Assembly (NCBI GenBank): GCA_034008185.1
Contig: CM067084.1
Coordinates: 64,556,599-64,620,598 of the forward strand
Length of the DNA: 64,000 nucleotides
Direction: 5' to 3'
Source: Gorsachius magnificus
Lineage: Eukaryota > Chordata > Aves > Pelecaniformes > Ardeidae
The notes under the pieces were generated by a model. The model saw only the letters and a list, made by a program, of their open reading frames with translations. It ran no database searches and was not told where the DNA came from. Both the position numbers and the translations under genes were made by a program. How positions within the stretch are numbered: position 1 is the first letter of the stretch; every line of letters starts with the position of its first letter. This document shows positions 60,501 to 64,000 of the stretch, piece after piece.

Positions 60501-63005
60501 GTATCTGTACTATATATGCAAAAGCATACATACTCAACAGCACACATCTTAAAGATTTTTCATGTTATTTTGGCCTCGTTTTGTTTTGTTTCATACAACT
60601 ATTTATACATATTACATAAGTACATATTTACACACTAAACAGTGTTAGAATACACTAGTGATTTTTAAAAATGCTTTCTTAAAAATGGCTTAAGACAATG
60701 TAAAATAAAGTGAAGCTAAAAACTATTTATTTGATGGAATTAATGGTGTTGAGAAGAAAATCAAACATATATTTGATGCAACTTCAAGAACAGCATTTTA
60801 ATTGTTCAAATCAAGAAAGATACTATGTATTCAAATAAAAATTCATACACTTGCCAGAATGAACTGGTGCCATTATCTGAGACAAAGAAAACAAGGAGTT
60901 ATAGCTTAATCTTGAGTGCTTACTACTCATCTCTAGCCTAGCTGTAATTTAACGTACACCTTGCCTCTGATGAAGGATTCAATCATTGCCTTCATTTAGT
61001 TCCACAGTGGAGCTGTTAAGTCTCCTGTAAGGTGCTGCACAAGACTGGAAGCGAGAAACTCATTATTTCTCATCTCAGCTGGCTTATCCATGTCAAGTCC
61101 TAAGTTTCCTAAAATCGTATTTACTCCTGGTGTAACACAGATACTACTTCACCCACTTCACAGGGATGTTTTAAGGATTAATGTTGCATAGCTAATCAAT
61201 GATGCAGTGCACACACGTGCTTTATTACTGATGAACCATCAAATCAATTAAATATTTAGGCCCCAATTTTTCGATGTCATCTGTGCAGAAAGACCTTTGC
61301 ACCTCTTTGAACCTCCAGAAGAAATATGAGCTCCACAAAAACACAGAATTCACTCGTATTGGTGTCTCTGTAACATCACTACCTCACTGCTTTCCACTCA
61401 TGATTAACCACTCACTGTTAGTCTCTAAATTGAAGAATGTTGTAACAACTGAGAACTATATTAGGAAGTTACAGAGCAGTATTATTAAAATGTTCACTTT
61501 TCATTACATTTTCTCTATTTCGTTCCTCAATTATCCAGATTTCAAAGCTCTTGGGAGTTCCACTAGACAGCTACATTAAAACTGATAAATATTCCTTTTC
61601 TTTCTTTCTTCTTGAACACCTCCACAACTAAAAAGCAGCAAACTAGCTTTAGATGACATGAAATGTTTACTAAGCTACCTTTATAGCCTAAAAATATATA
61701 ACTGCTGACAGTACATTCCCTTTCCCCCGTTTTTCTTAAATATGGAGAACCAATATATGTGTGTGCATGTCTGTGTGTGTATATGTGTATGTATGATGCC
61801 ACATCAAGTATTTATTTTAAAGGCACTATATAGCTGTAAAAAGTGCTAACCTGAGATCCTTGAGGAATGAAGAAAACTGGGTATCTACTGTATACCACCA
61901 AAACACTGTTGTGCCAGACATTCCTACATTCTTTTTTTAAGCATCTCAGTGCAGTCTGAAGTGGCAAGGTCTACTCAAGTGGATAGTTCAAAAGCAAAGT
62001 TGATATGGGGTTTTTTTTCGGTTTAGTTTGTTTTTTTTAATCTTTGTCTACTTACTAAAAAGATCAGTAATAACTGTTTAATTAATTGTTATCATGACAG
62101 CTGCTAGCAAAGATCTAGATAAGGCTAAAAAAAGTTTAATACTATTGCTCCCTTTGAGATTTTCATCACTAGTAATCTAGACTGACTTCTTACAAATGGT
62201 TTAACCTGTGACTACATTCAAAAAGCAGTGCATTGTTTTCATTAATCTCATCTATTTTTACTTGCATTTTTCTTCACTTACTATTTATGTTTGGAATTAA
62301 TCCTGAAAAGATTGAGCACAGAATCACCACGTCTTACTAAATGATTTCCCCTCAAATATGTCTTTTATATAAGTGAAGGAAAAGCTTTTCATAGATTTAT
62401 TTTCAGTAACAACTGCAACTGGTAAGATTACAAACTCCTCTTGGAACATGAAATGCGAACATGGATGAGCTATCAAACAATTTTTTCCTCAGTCATTTAA
62501 TTTTGATGTTGCCCTCGTCTAATGACAGTTTAATGAAGCACAGAATCAAAGGCATGCCTTGAGTGTGCTGAAAGAAGCAAAATTGCCTGCTTAGGGAGTA
62601 GTGCGGGAAGTTACAGAAGATTACTGGAACCTTTTTTGAGCAGCTTACACTGCGAGCTCCCTGCTGTGGCTGCATAACAGACCAGCTGGCTGGACGCTGC
62701 AGTGAAGGTGCTGGAGCTATACACCCTGAGAAGCTGTTACTGGCAGTGCCTAGTCCCATAGAGAAGAGCTGCCAACTCTGATCGAGCTCAGTGATTAATT
62801 TAAACCTAATTCTTGATTTTTGATTAGAATATGCTGAACCTTTTATAGATAAGAACTAAGAAAGGTGGAGAAACACAGCAAGGAGCTAACATGCTATCTG
62901 AATAGACAAGGTCACTGAAGTGGCACTTACATTTTACGCAGCTGAGGAAGTTTCTTAAATATTCCAGTAGCTTCCAGGACTGAAAATTCATTGTTATTTA
63001 GTCGC
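3806..63005 (-). CDS. SLIT2: SLIT2, 3' part of the gene (21 coding exons, 5' end outside the window)
   Basis: SLIT2 is a large secreted glycoprotein that binds ROBO receptors through its LRR domain 2 and repels axons and migrating cells. The joined exons are 63005-62931, 59841-59698, 58252-58109, 56962-56796, 55987-55855, 52831-52763, 50358-50287, 50065-49994, 48617-48546, 46057-45894, 40710-40586, 40452-40355, 38946-38807, 26366-26273, 24205-24068, 23977-23737, 23398-23268, 15130-14976, 9930-9642, 5349-5138 and 4047-3806. They total 2977 nt: one nt completing an upstream codon, 991 codons and TAA. All introns are GT-AG and no frame breaks were found. The domain order is LRR domain 3 (part), LRR domain 4, six EGFs, laminin G, three EGFs and CTCK, which is the Slit architecture. 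SLIT2 rather than SLIT1 or SLIT3 is chosen from recalled near-identity to mammalian SLIT2, for example [15 protein letters not shown] and the CTCK. I could not run an alignment. Confidence 0.97.
4048..5137 (-). other. SLIT2 intron W20-W21
   Basis: A 1090-nt GT-AG intron, very AT-rich, with A/T runs next to the W20 donor (5123-5135). No exon or repeat family was recognised. Confidence 0.85.
5138..5349 (-). CDS. SLIT2: SLIT2 exon W20: EGF-like domains 8 and 9
   Basis: This 212-nt exon encodes residues 1379-1450. [20 protein letters not shown] to GGVLCDEEE is the rest of EGF 8. [20 protein letters not shown] to [15 protein letters not shown] is EGF 9. The acceptor is cccctgtag and the donor is aaag|gtaaaaa, which runs into an A-rich stretch. 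The last base joins W21 to make Glu. Confidence 0.97.
6547..6579. repeat. Microsatellite (TAAA)n
   Basis: About eight uninterrupted TAAA units in the W19-W20 intron. Confidence 0.95.
9198..9252. repeat. Compound trinucleotide repeat (GAT)n(AAT)n
   Basis: Six GAT units pass into AAT units, interrupted by one GAT, over about 55 bp. It lies about 390 bp from exon W19 in the adjacent intron. Confidence 0.95.
9642..9930 (-). CDS. SLIT2: SLIT2 exon W19: end of laminin G, EGF-like domain 7 and start of EGF 8
   Basis: This 289-nt exon, the largest in the window, encodes residues 1283-1379. [20 protein letters not shown] and [17 protein letters not shown] close laminin G, with the conserved FxGCIRNLxIN motif and an NGT glycosylation site. 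[20 protein letters not shown] to GPLCDQ is EGF 7. TNDPCLGNK opens EGF 8. The acceptor is atttcctag and the donor is aataa|gtatgtc. The Lys codon is completed in W20. Confidence 0.97.
9931..14975 (-). other. SLIT2 intron W18-W19
   Basis: A 5045-nt intron. It contains an A-rich tract at 12372-12396 and a compound A/G/GA tract at 12485-12550. Short open frames lack any domain. No interspersed repeat was recognised. Confidence 0.85.
12485..12550. repeat. Compound poly(A), poly(G), GA-repeat tract
   Basis: The plus strand has 14 A, then 17 uninterrupted G (12499-12515), then short G runs of two to four, then (GA)n with one break. The G block can form a quadruplex on the plus strand, which is the non-transcribed template complement for SLIT2 (the transcript would carry C). 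Such tracts are also prone to sequencing and assembly length errors. Confidence 0.95.
14976..15130 (-). CDS. SLIT2: SLIT2 exon W18: laminin G-like domain, third part
   Basis: This 155-nt exon encodes residues 1231-1283. It reads [19 protein letters not shown], then [19 protein letters not shown], and ends LYVGG. NDGNFHxVELLxxxQxLxLxIDGG and LYVGG are laminin G landmarks. NLS is a possible N-glycosylation site. The acceptor is tttgcag and the donor is gag|gtaagag. It ends after one base of a Gly codon. Confidence 0.97.
15484..15921 (+). mobile_element. CR1 LINE fragment, 3' end, antisense to SLIT2
   Basis: The sequence shows the typical CR1 3' region: gagggctggagcacctctcc, then a segment encoding [14 protein letters not shown], then gaaggtgtccctgc, ggtcccttccaacctaaacc and a terminal ctatgattct. 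The copy is 5'-truncated, as is usual for CR1, and its reading frame is broken by stops (for example after RTRGN), so it is an old dead copy. Confidence 0.93.
16511..16569. repeat. Direct repeat copy A (pair with 18707-18767)
   Basis: Contains cttacattacttctagcccat and matches copy B at roughly 80-85% by eye over about 60 bp. It lies between a CR1 and the first LTR. No known family was recognised. Confidence 0.7.
16933..17522 (+). mobile_element. Solo LTR of an endogenous retrovirus (neoavian type)
   Basis: The element starts TGTGCTGGTTTTGGCTGGGA and ends GGGGTTAAACCAGGACA, about 590 bp with TG...CA ends. It has a TATAAA at 17206-17211 and an ATTAAA polyadenylation-type signal at 17390-17395, in the order expected for U3 and R. 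No internal retroviral genes flank it, so it is a solo LTR. The flanking pentamers (caact and gaatt) do not match well, so a target duplication is not convincing. Family assignment is from memory of common bird LTRs. Confidence 0.8.
17874..18373 (+). mobile_element. CR1 LINE fragment with an open 128-codon C-terminal ORF2 segment
   Basis: A 5'-truncated CR1 3' end of about 500 bp ending gcattctatgattctgtgat. From 17897 to 18283 it is open for 128 codons, carrying the CR1 ORF2 C-terminal pattern: [60 protein letters not shown] and [10 protein letters not shown]. It lacks the endonuclease and reverse transcriptase domains, so it cannot move by itself. It is in better condition than the other three copies, suggesting a younger insertion. 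Confidence 0.95.
18707..18767. repeat. Direct repeat copy B (pair with 16511-16569)
   Basis: Contains cttacattactcctagcccat, aligned to copy A with a small gap after gagaa. The sequence outside the 60 bp is not similar. Confidence 0.7.
19589..20148 (+). mobile_element. Second, more diverged solo LTR of the same type
   Basis: The element starts TGTACTGGGTCTGGCTGGGA and ends GGGTTAAACCACGACA, about 560 bp. It shares blocks with the LTR at 16933-17522: ggctgggat, tcaaggccttctctg, catgctcagca, ttattaaact and gtgagtgagcagctgtgtgg. The TATA position is altered to agtaaaatgg. It is flanked by ttatt and ctatt, a 4 of 5 match compatible with a decayed 5-bp target duplication. No internal region is present. 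Confidence 0.78.
21317..21363. repeat. Compound trinucleotide repeat (GAC)(AAT)(AGT)(AAT)n
   Basis: Short blocks of GAC, AAT, AGT and AAT follow one another without interruption, within the W17-W18 intron. Confidence 0.93.
22637..22658. repeat. Microsatellite (AC)n
   Basis: Eleven AC units; on the SLIT2 transcript strand this is (GT)n. It is about 610 bp downstream of W17 in the intron. Confidence 0.95.
23268..23398 (-). CDS. SLIT2: SLIT2 exon W17: laminin G-like domain, second part
   Basis: This 131-nt exon encodes residues 1188-1231. It reads [20 protein letters not shown], then [20 protein letters not shown], and ends AIYS. LLYKGDxDxIAVELYxGxVRxSYDTGS is the typical core of a laminin G sandwich. 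The acceptor is ctttaactag and the donor is tacag|gtgaac. No ATG-initiated open frame covers this exon, so its reading frame is easy to miss; it was placed from the translated sequence and the phases of W16 and W18. Confidence 0.96.
23399..23736 (-). other. SLIT2 intron W16-W17
   Basis: A 338-nt GT-AG intron between two laminin G exons, AT-rich, with nothing else recognised. Confidence 0.9.
23737..23977 (-). CDS. SLIT2: SLIT2 exon W16: cleavage site, EGF-like domain 6 and start of laminin G
   Basis: This 241-nt exon encodes residues 1107-1187. [14 protein letters not shown] closes EGF 5 and makes the linker. [16 protein letters not shown] to GYQGEKC is EGF 6. [20 protein letters not shown] starts the laminin G-like domain, ending NITLQ with an N-glycosylation site. 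Slit2 is known to be cut between EGF 5 and EGF 6, giving a membrane-bound N fragment and a diffusible C fragment; the PR/TS bond is at 23937-23932. The acceptor is tgtatttag and the donor is acag|gtaagat, phase 0. Confidence 0.97.
24068..24205 (-). CDS. SLIT2: SLIT2 exon W15: end of EGF-like domain 4 and EGF-like domain 5 (calcium-binding type)
   Basis: This 138-nt exon encodes residues 1061-1107. It reads [19 protein letters not shown], then [20 protein letters not shown], and ends ICPEGYS. DIDFDDC and C-T-D-x4-Y-T-C-I-C are cbEGF signatures. The acceptor is gtttcacag and the donor is tacag|gtgagaa. The intron that follows is only 90 nt, the shortest in the window. Confidence 0.97.
24206..26272 (-). 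other. SLIT2 intron W14-W15
   Basis: A 2067-nt intron. It holds a CR1 fragment (25289-25500) and a T-rich stretch near 24825-24858. No further exon was recognised. Confidence 0.85.
25289..25500 (-). mobile_element. CR1 LINE fragment, same strand as SLIT2
   Basis: The plus strand reads tcacagaatcacagaatggt, then gttggaagggaccttaaaga, ccccctgctatgggaaggga and gggcaacctgctccagtgcc. This is the reverse complement of a CR1 3' end. About 210 bp remain, strongly 5'-truncated. The minus frame still reads [20 protein letters not shown] before the 3' tail. Confidence 0.95.
26273..26366 (-). CDS. SLIT2: SLIT2 exon W14: EGF-like domain 4, first part
   Basis: This 94-nt exon encodes residues 1030-1061. 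It reads [17 protein letters not shown], then [18 protein letters not shown] closes EGF 3, and the rest holds the first three cysteines of EGF 4. The acceptor is atatttcag and the donor is tacaa|gtaagt. A candidate 12-nt microexon lies 574 nt upstream in the preceding intron and would fit this phase exactly. Confidence 0.97.
26941..26952 (-). other. Candidate 12-nt in-frame microexon of SLIT2
   Basis: On the transcript strand a pyrimidine tract of about 25 nt ends in cacag, followed by the 12 nt aacagattatag and then the donor gtaatt. A plausible branch point (tttgAc, A at 26983) lies 31 nt upstream. W13 ends after one base of a Gly codon and W14 starts with GT, so inclusion keeps frame and would insert Glu-Gln-Ile-Ile between the Thr and Gly that join EGF 3 to EGF 4. 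Not known to me as an annotated exon; purely predicted. Confidence 0.4.
29061..29110. repeat. AT/GT-rich imperfect tandem repeat
   Basis: Imperfect units of atgtatat and catatatat in the longest intron. Confidence 0.8.
38807..38946 (-). CDS. SLIT2: SLIT2 exon W13: EGF-like domain 3 (calcium-binding type)
   Basis: This 140-nt exon encodes residues 983-1030. It reads [19 protein letters not shown], then [20 protein letters not shown], and ends [13 protein letters not shown] before the first cysteine and C-x-D-x4-Y-x-C-x-C are the calcium-binding and beta-hydroxylation signatures of cbEGF modules. NNS, NST and NYT are possible N-glycosylation sites, and CENNSTC fits the O-fucose consensus. The acceptor is tgtattacag and the donor is tacag|gtagga. 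It ends after one base of a Gly codon and precedes the longest intron of the window. Confidence 0.97.
38947..40354 (-). other. SLIT2 intron W12-W13
   Basis: A 1408-nt AT-rich intron with a T run at about 39255-39270. No exon or mobile element was recognised. Confidence 0.88.
40355..40452 (-). CDS. SLIT2: SLIT2 exon W12: EGF-like domain 2
   Basis: This 98-nt exon encodes residues 951-983, reading [20 protein letters not shown], then [17 protein letters not shown] finishes EGF 1, and the rest is EGF 2 up to its fourth cysteine region. CHHGGTC matches the O-fucose consensus. The acceptor is ctgcatag and the donor is ttctg|gtaggt. The Trp codon is split with the next exon. Confidence 0.96.
40586..40710 (-). 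CDS. SLIT2: SLIT2 exon W11: EGF-like domain 1
   Basis: This 125-nt exon encodes residues 909-950. It starts [18 protein letters not shown], continues [14 protein letters not shown] and ends CTCPYGFK. The six-cysteine EGF pattern is completed by the first cysteine of W12. The segment C-KNDG-T-C fits the O-fucosylation consensus (four residues, then Ser or Thr, between cysteines 2 and 3). The acceptor is tatttttaag and the donor is aag|gtaggta, phase 0. Only 133 nt separate it from W12. Confidence 0.97.
40711..45893 (-). other. SLIT2 intron W10-W11, at the LRR to EGF switch
   Basis: A 5183-nt intron with long T runs at about 41618-41634, 42198-42221 and 45048-45060 and A runs at 42526-42539 and 42566-42579. 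No CR1 or LTR was recognised. Short open frames carry no domain. Confidence 0.85.
45894..46057 (-). CDS. SLIT2: SLIT2 exon W10: C-terminal cap of LRR domain 4
   Basis: This 164-nt exon encodes residues 854-909. It reads [20 protein letters not shown], then [17 protein letters not shown], and ends KKFTCQG. NPLYCDCxMxWLxxWV with later cysteines in ARC and FTC is the LRRCT cap. The acceptor is ttttccatag and the donor is caag|gtactgt, one of the few donors here without gtaag or gtgag. It ends after one base of a Gly codon, which is the phase used for the switch to the EGF region. Confidence 0.97.
47608..47639. repeat. Perfect 10-bp inverted repeat with 12-nt loop
   Basis: ctatccgtaa is followed 12 nt later by ttacggatag. 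The stem contains CCG/CGG, so it is not a simple AT palindrome. No flanking element was recognised. Confidence 0.85.
47751..48502 (-). mobile_element. Long, old CR1 LINE fragment, same strand as SLIT2
   Basis: The plus strand reads gaaccatagaataatttagg, then ctgttccaaagctgaaccac, ccttctccaggctaaataag, cccagcctgtactgatgcac and tttgttcaactatatgaaat, which follows the reverse complement of a CR1 3' end over about 750 bp. The minus frame retains [16 protein letters not shown]. It is more diverged than the other copies. Both ends were set by eye. Confidence 0.9.
48546..48617 (-). CDS. SLIT2: SLIT2 exon W9: last leucine-rich repeat of LRR domain 4
   Basis: This 72-nt exon is one LRR unit, residues 830-854, reading [15 protein letters not shown] and ending NDLSALSHL. 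The acceptor is ctttttaag and the donor is ct|gtaagta. The next exon completes the final Leu codon and begins the C-cap. Confidence 0.96.
48618..49993 (-). other. SLIT2 intron W8-W9
   Basis: A 1376-nt AT-rich intron with a T run near 48757-48773. No exon or mobile element was recognised. Confidence 0.88.
49994..50065 (-). CDS. SLIT2: SLIT2 exon W8: leucine-rich repeat of LRR domain 4
   Basis: This 72-nt exon is one LRR unit, residues 806-830, reading [17 protein letters not shown] and ending LKSLRLL. The acceptor is tatttttcag and the donor is tt|gtaagta. Length and phase are the same as W7 and W9. Confidence 0.96.
50287..50358 (-). CDS. SLIT2: SLIT2 exon W7: leucine-rich repeat of LRR domain 4
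   Basis: This 72-nt exon is one LRR unit, residues 782-806, reading [15 protein letters not shown] and ending [11 protein letters not shown] and NMT are two possible N-glycosylation sites. The acceptor is tttttatag and the donor is tt|gtaagtt. It is separated from W8 by a short intron of 221 nt. Confidence 0.96.
50359..52762 (-). other. SLIT2 intron W6-W7
   Basis: A 2404-nt intron holding the 16-bp minisatellite at 51292-51360. Nothing else was recognised. Confidence 0.87.
51292..51360. repeat. 16-bp minisatellite, about 4.3 copies
   Basis: The unit gagactacattcagaa is repeated head to tail: three full identical copies from 51304 to 51351, a partial copy to 51360 and a partial diverged copy (acattcaaaa) before them. 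Confidence 0.93.
52763..52831 (-). CDS. SLIT2: SLIT2 exon W6: first leucine-rich repeat of LRR domain 4
   Basis: This 69-nt exon encodes residues 759-782, reading [20 protein letters not shown] and ending TLI. It is one LRR unit, one codon shorter than the following 72-nt repeat exons. The acceptor is tctcttgtag and the donor is at|gtaagta. It keeps the 2-2 phase shared by all the LRR exons. Confidence 0.96.
52832..55854 (-). other. SLIT2 intron W5-W6
   Basis: A 3023-nt AT-rich intron. No exon, mobile element or strong tandem repeat was recognised. Confidence 0.86.
55855..55987 (-). CDS. SLIT2: SLIT2 exon W5: N-terminal cap of LRR domain 4
   Basis: This 133-nt exon encodes residues 715-759. 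It runs [20 protein letters not shown], then [20 protein letters not shown], and ends TEL. The spacing CPxxCxCxxxxVxCSNKGLxxLPxGIP is the LRRNT cap found in front of each Slit LRR domain. Domain 4 is the segment reported to mediate Slit dimerisation and heparan sulphate binding (family knowledge). The acceptor is attaaccag and the donor is ct|gtaagtg. Confidence 0.97.
55988..56795 (-). other. SLIT2 intron W4-W5
   Basis: An 808-nt intron between the domain 3 C-cap and the domain 4 N-cap. Nothing else was recognised. Confidence 0.9.
56796..56962 (-). CDS. SLIT2: SLIT2 exon W4: C-terminal cap of LRR domain 3
   Basis: This 167-nt exon encodes residues 659-715. It reads [16 protein letters not shown], then [17 protein letters not shown], and ends IQDFTCDDG. 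The pattern NPFxCNCxLxWLxxWL with later cysteines in NPRC and FTC is the classical LRRCT cap, with two disulphides. The acceptor is ggttctcag and the donor is gatgatg|gtaagaa. The exon ends after one base of a Gly codon, and the next exon supplies GA. Confidence 0.97.
56963..58108 (-). other. SLIT2 intron W3-W4
   Basis: A 1146-nt intron. The part nearest W3 (57730-57960) is somewhat more GC-rich than its surroundings, but no exon or repeat was recognised. Confidence 0.88.
58109..58252 (-). CDS. SLIT2: SLIT2 exon W3: two leucine-rich repeats of LRR domain 3
   Basis: This 144-nt exon encodes residues 611-659. It begins [15 protein letters not shown], passes [15 protein letters not shown] and ends DTLHSLSTL. 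It contains two LRR units and has the same symmetric phase as W2. The acceptor is cctttctcag and the donor is tt|gtaagtc. It is clearly more GC-rich than the introns around it. An open frame runs in phase upstream through its acceptor into the intron, which is reported as a separate finding. Confidence 0.97.
58253..59697 (-). other. SLIT2 intron W2-W3 with a GC-rich block
   Basis: A 1445-nt intron. The 250 bp next to W3 (58262-58510) are clearly GC-rich and stay open in the W3 frame, and an A run on the transcript strand (58511-58525) bounds them. The rest is AT-rich with nothing recognised. Confidence 0.87.
59698..59841 (-). CDS. SLIT2: SLIT2 exon W2: two leucine-rich repeats of LRR domain 3
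   Basis: This 144-nt exon encodes residues 563-611, with [15 protein letters not shown] followed by [11 protein letters not shown] and the end GLESLKTL. Its length is exactly twice the 72-nt unit of the single-repeat exons, so it carries two LRR units. The acceptor is gtgtaatag and the donor is ct|gtaagtg. It enters on the third base of a codon and leaves after two bases, so the exon is symmetric. The Slit LRR domains are the receptor-binding and dimerisation half of the protein; domain 3 itself is not the main ROBO site. Confidence 0.97.
59842..62930 (-). other. SLIT2 intron W1-W2
   Basis: A 3089-nt AT-rich intron with a GT-rich imperfect tract at 61750-61796. No exon or mobile element was recognised. 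Confidence 0.86.
62931..63005 (-). CDS. SLIT2: SLIT2 exon W1: leucine-rich repeat of LRR domain 3
   Basis: This 75-nt exon encodes residues 539-563 in full-length-equivalent numbering, beginning [14 protein letters not shown] and ending PQLRKI. The RLNNNEF start and the spaced leucines are a first extracellular LRR following an N-cap. The acceptor is ttcttgcag and the donor is at|gtaagtg. It starts with the third base of a codon and ends after two bases of an Ile codon completed in W2. The preceding N-cap exon, which in mammals ends just before RLNNN, is not visible between here and 64000. Confidence 0.96.
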
Positions 63006-64000
63006 CTGCAAGAAATGACAACAATTTCAGAAAAACATATTCAGGCATTGGTACAGAATGTTCCACACTAAGTGAGCTTTTTGGACTGGTTTAACTGCAT
63101 AGCTGGTAGCTGAAGAACAATTCCGTATATACTGACATTCTTAATTCTGGTAATTCCTGTGAATGAACGTTCTCATTAGTTAAACTTAGGTAGGCATATA
63201 TAAGAAATACAGAATCAAAACCAGATCACAAAATATCATACAACTAAAACTGCACAAAAATATAGGAAGATGTTTTTAATTTTTCTTTTAAGGGAAGAAA
63301 AACAAAATGTAACTAAGGAAGGATTCCATGGCAACTTATAAATAAAAATCTTTAAGAAGCACATATAAACCACTGAAGATTAGTTTACTGTTCTTTAAAG
63401 GATATCAGGTGGGGTCTGCCAGACATCTGGAGGTACTCACAGAACACTATTTACAAGAATGAAATAATTACTTTATGGTCAATGCTTCTTCTGAATAGGC
63501 CCTGAAACACACTGCATCGGTCTTCTCAAGAATTTAAAACCACTTTCCTGACCATGGTTTATCTTCAGACTACTACAACTAACACATATAAATTGCATAA
63601 GGAAGCATTAAACACTGCTTTGTAACACTATGAGAAGGTATACAATAAGCAACAAATACTAGTTGGATACTGATCTTTCCTGCCCAGGTATCAAGACTGT
63701 TGCTCCATAGTATACTTTTAGCAGCTGCTAGGTTAGGGGACCATCTATATTTCAAAAAATGTTTGCACTGACCCAGTATTCTCTATTTCCTCTGTTGAAA
63801 AGAAAACGGAAATTATGAGTCTTAGATTCTTTATATGTTCTAATGGAGTCATCATATTAAGGAAGGGAGTCTGTCCAGCTTTTATTTAGAGATCTTAAAT
63901 AGGAAGGAAAAGAGATGACTGACAAGATCACCGTGAAATGAAATTCAGCATAATTCTAAACCTGGAATGCTTTTCAGAATTGCCTTATTGCAAGACAAGA
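63006..64000 (-). other. Part of the SLIT2 intron upstream of W1
   Basis: The last 995 bp of the window continue the intron that precedes W1. The expected N-cap exon of LRR domain 3 is not seen in either frame or strand. The intronic microRNA miR-218-1, known from vertebrate SLIT2 genes, was looked for by its mature sequence and is not in this part. Confidence 0.8.

Noticed and set aside
63006..64000. Intronic miR-218-1 hairpin of SLIT2
   Set aside because: The mature sequence and its complement were looked for in this stretch and elsewhere in the window and were not seen. In other vertebrates it sits in an intron further upstream.
1..64000. tRNA, rRNA, CRISPR array, prokaryotic operon or integrated viral genes
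   Set aside because: No cloverleaf-like gene, repeat-spacer array, ribosome binding site arrangement or viral coding region was seen. The only viral traces are the two solo LTRs.

Overview
The window is vertebrate nuclear DNA, almost certainly from a bird. It is AT-rich, its genes are split by GT-AG introns, and it carries four fragments of the avian LINE CR1 with the typical 3' end. It also has two LTRs of a type common in neoavian genomes (starting TGT, ending ...GGTTAAACCA.GACA). No prokaryotic, viral or plasmid gene organisation was seen.

One gene fills the window: the 3' two thirds of SLIT2, the secreted axon-guidance ligand of ROBO receptors, on the minus strand. I resolved 21 consecutive coding exons, called W1 to W21 here in transcription order, from 63005 down to the TAA stop at 3806. 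Every junction is GT-AG, all phases agree, and together they encode 991 residues plus the stop. Adding 538 puts the known Slit2 cleavage site at 1121/1122 and the last residue at 1529. This matches my memory of the 1529-residue human protein, so no indel is expected across this part. Residue numbers below use that offset. The upstream exons (signal peptide, LRR domains 1 and 2, start of LRR domain 3) lie beyond 64000.

Layout from high to low coordinates: LRR domain 3 and its C-cap (63005-56796); LRR domain 4 with N-cap, repeats and C-cap (55987-45894); EGF 1 to 5 (40710-24068); EGF 6 and the start of the laminin G domain, including the cleavage site (23977-23737); the rest of laminin G plus EGF 7 (23398-9642); EGF 8 and 9 (5349-5138); the C-terminal cystine knot and stop (4047-3806); then a 3' UTR with several AATAAA signals and downstream sequence to position 1.

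Mobile elements are unevenly spread. The W17-W18 intron holds two CR1 copies and two solo LTRs, all antisense to SLIT2, while about 21 kb (25.5-47.7 kb) shows no recognisable element. The most interesting observation is a candidate 12-nt in-frame microexon at 26941-26952, with a good branch point, pyrimidine tract and donor. It would add four residues between EGF 3 and EGF 4. I found no evidence of a wholly new biological system.
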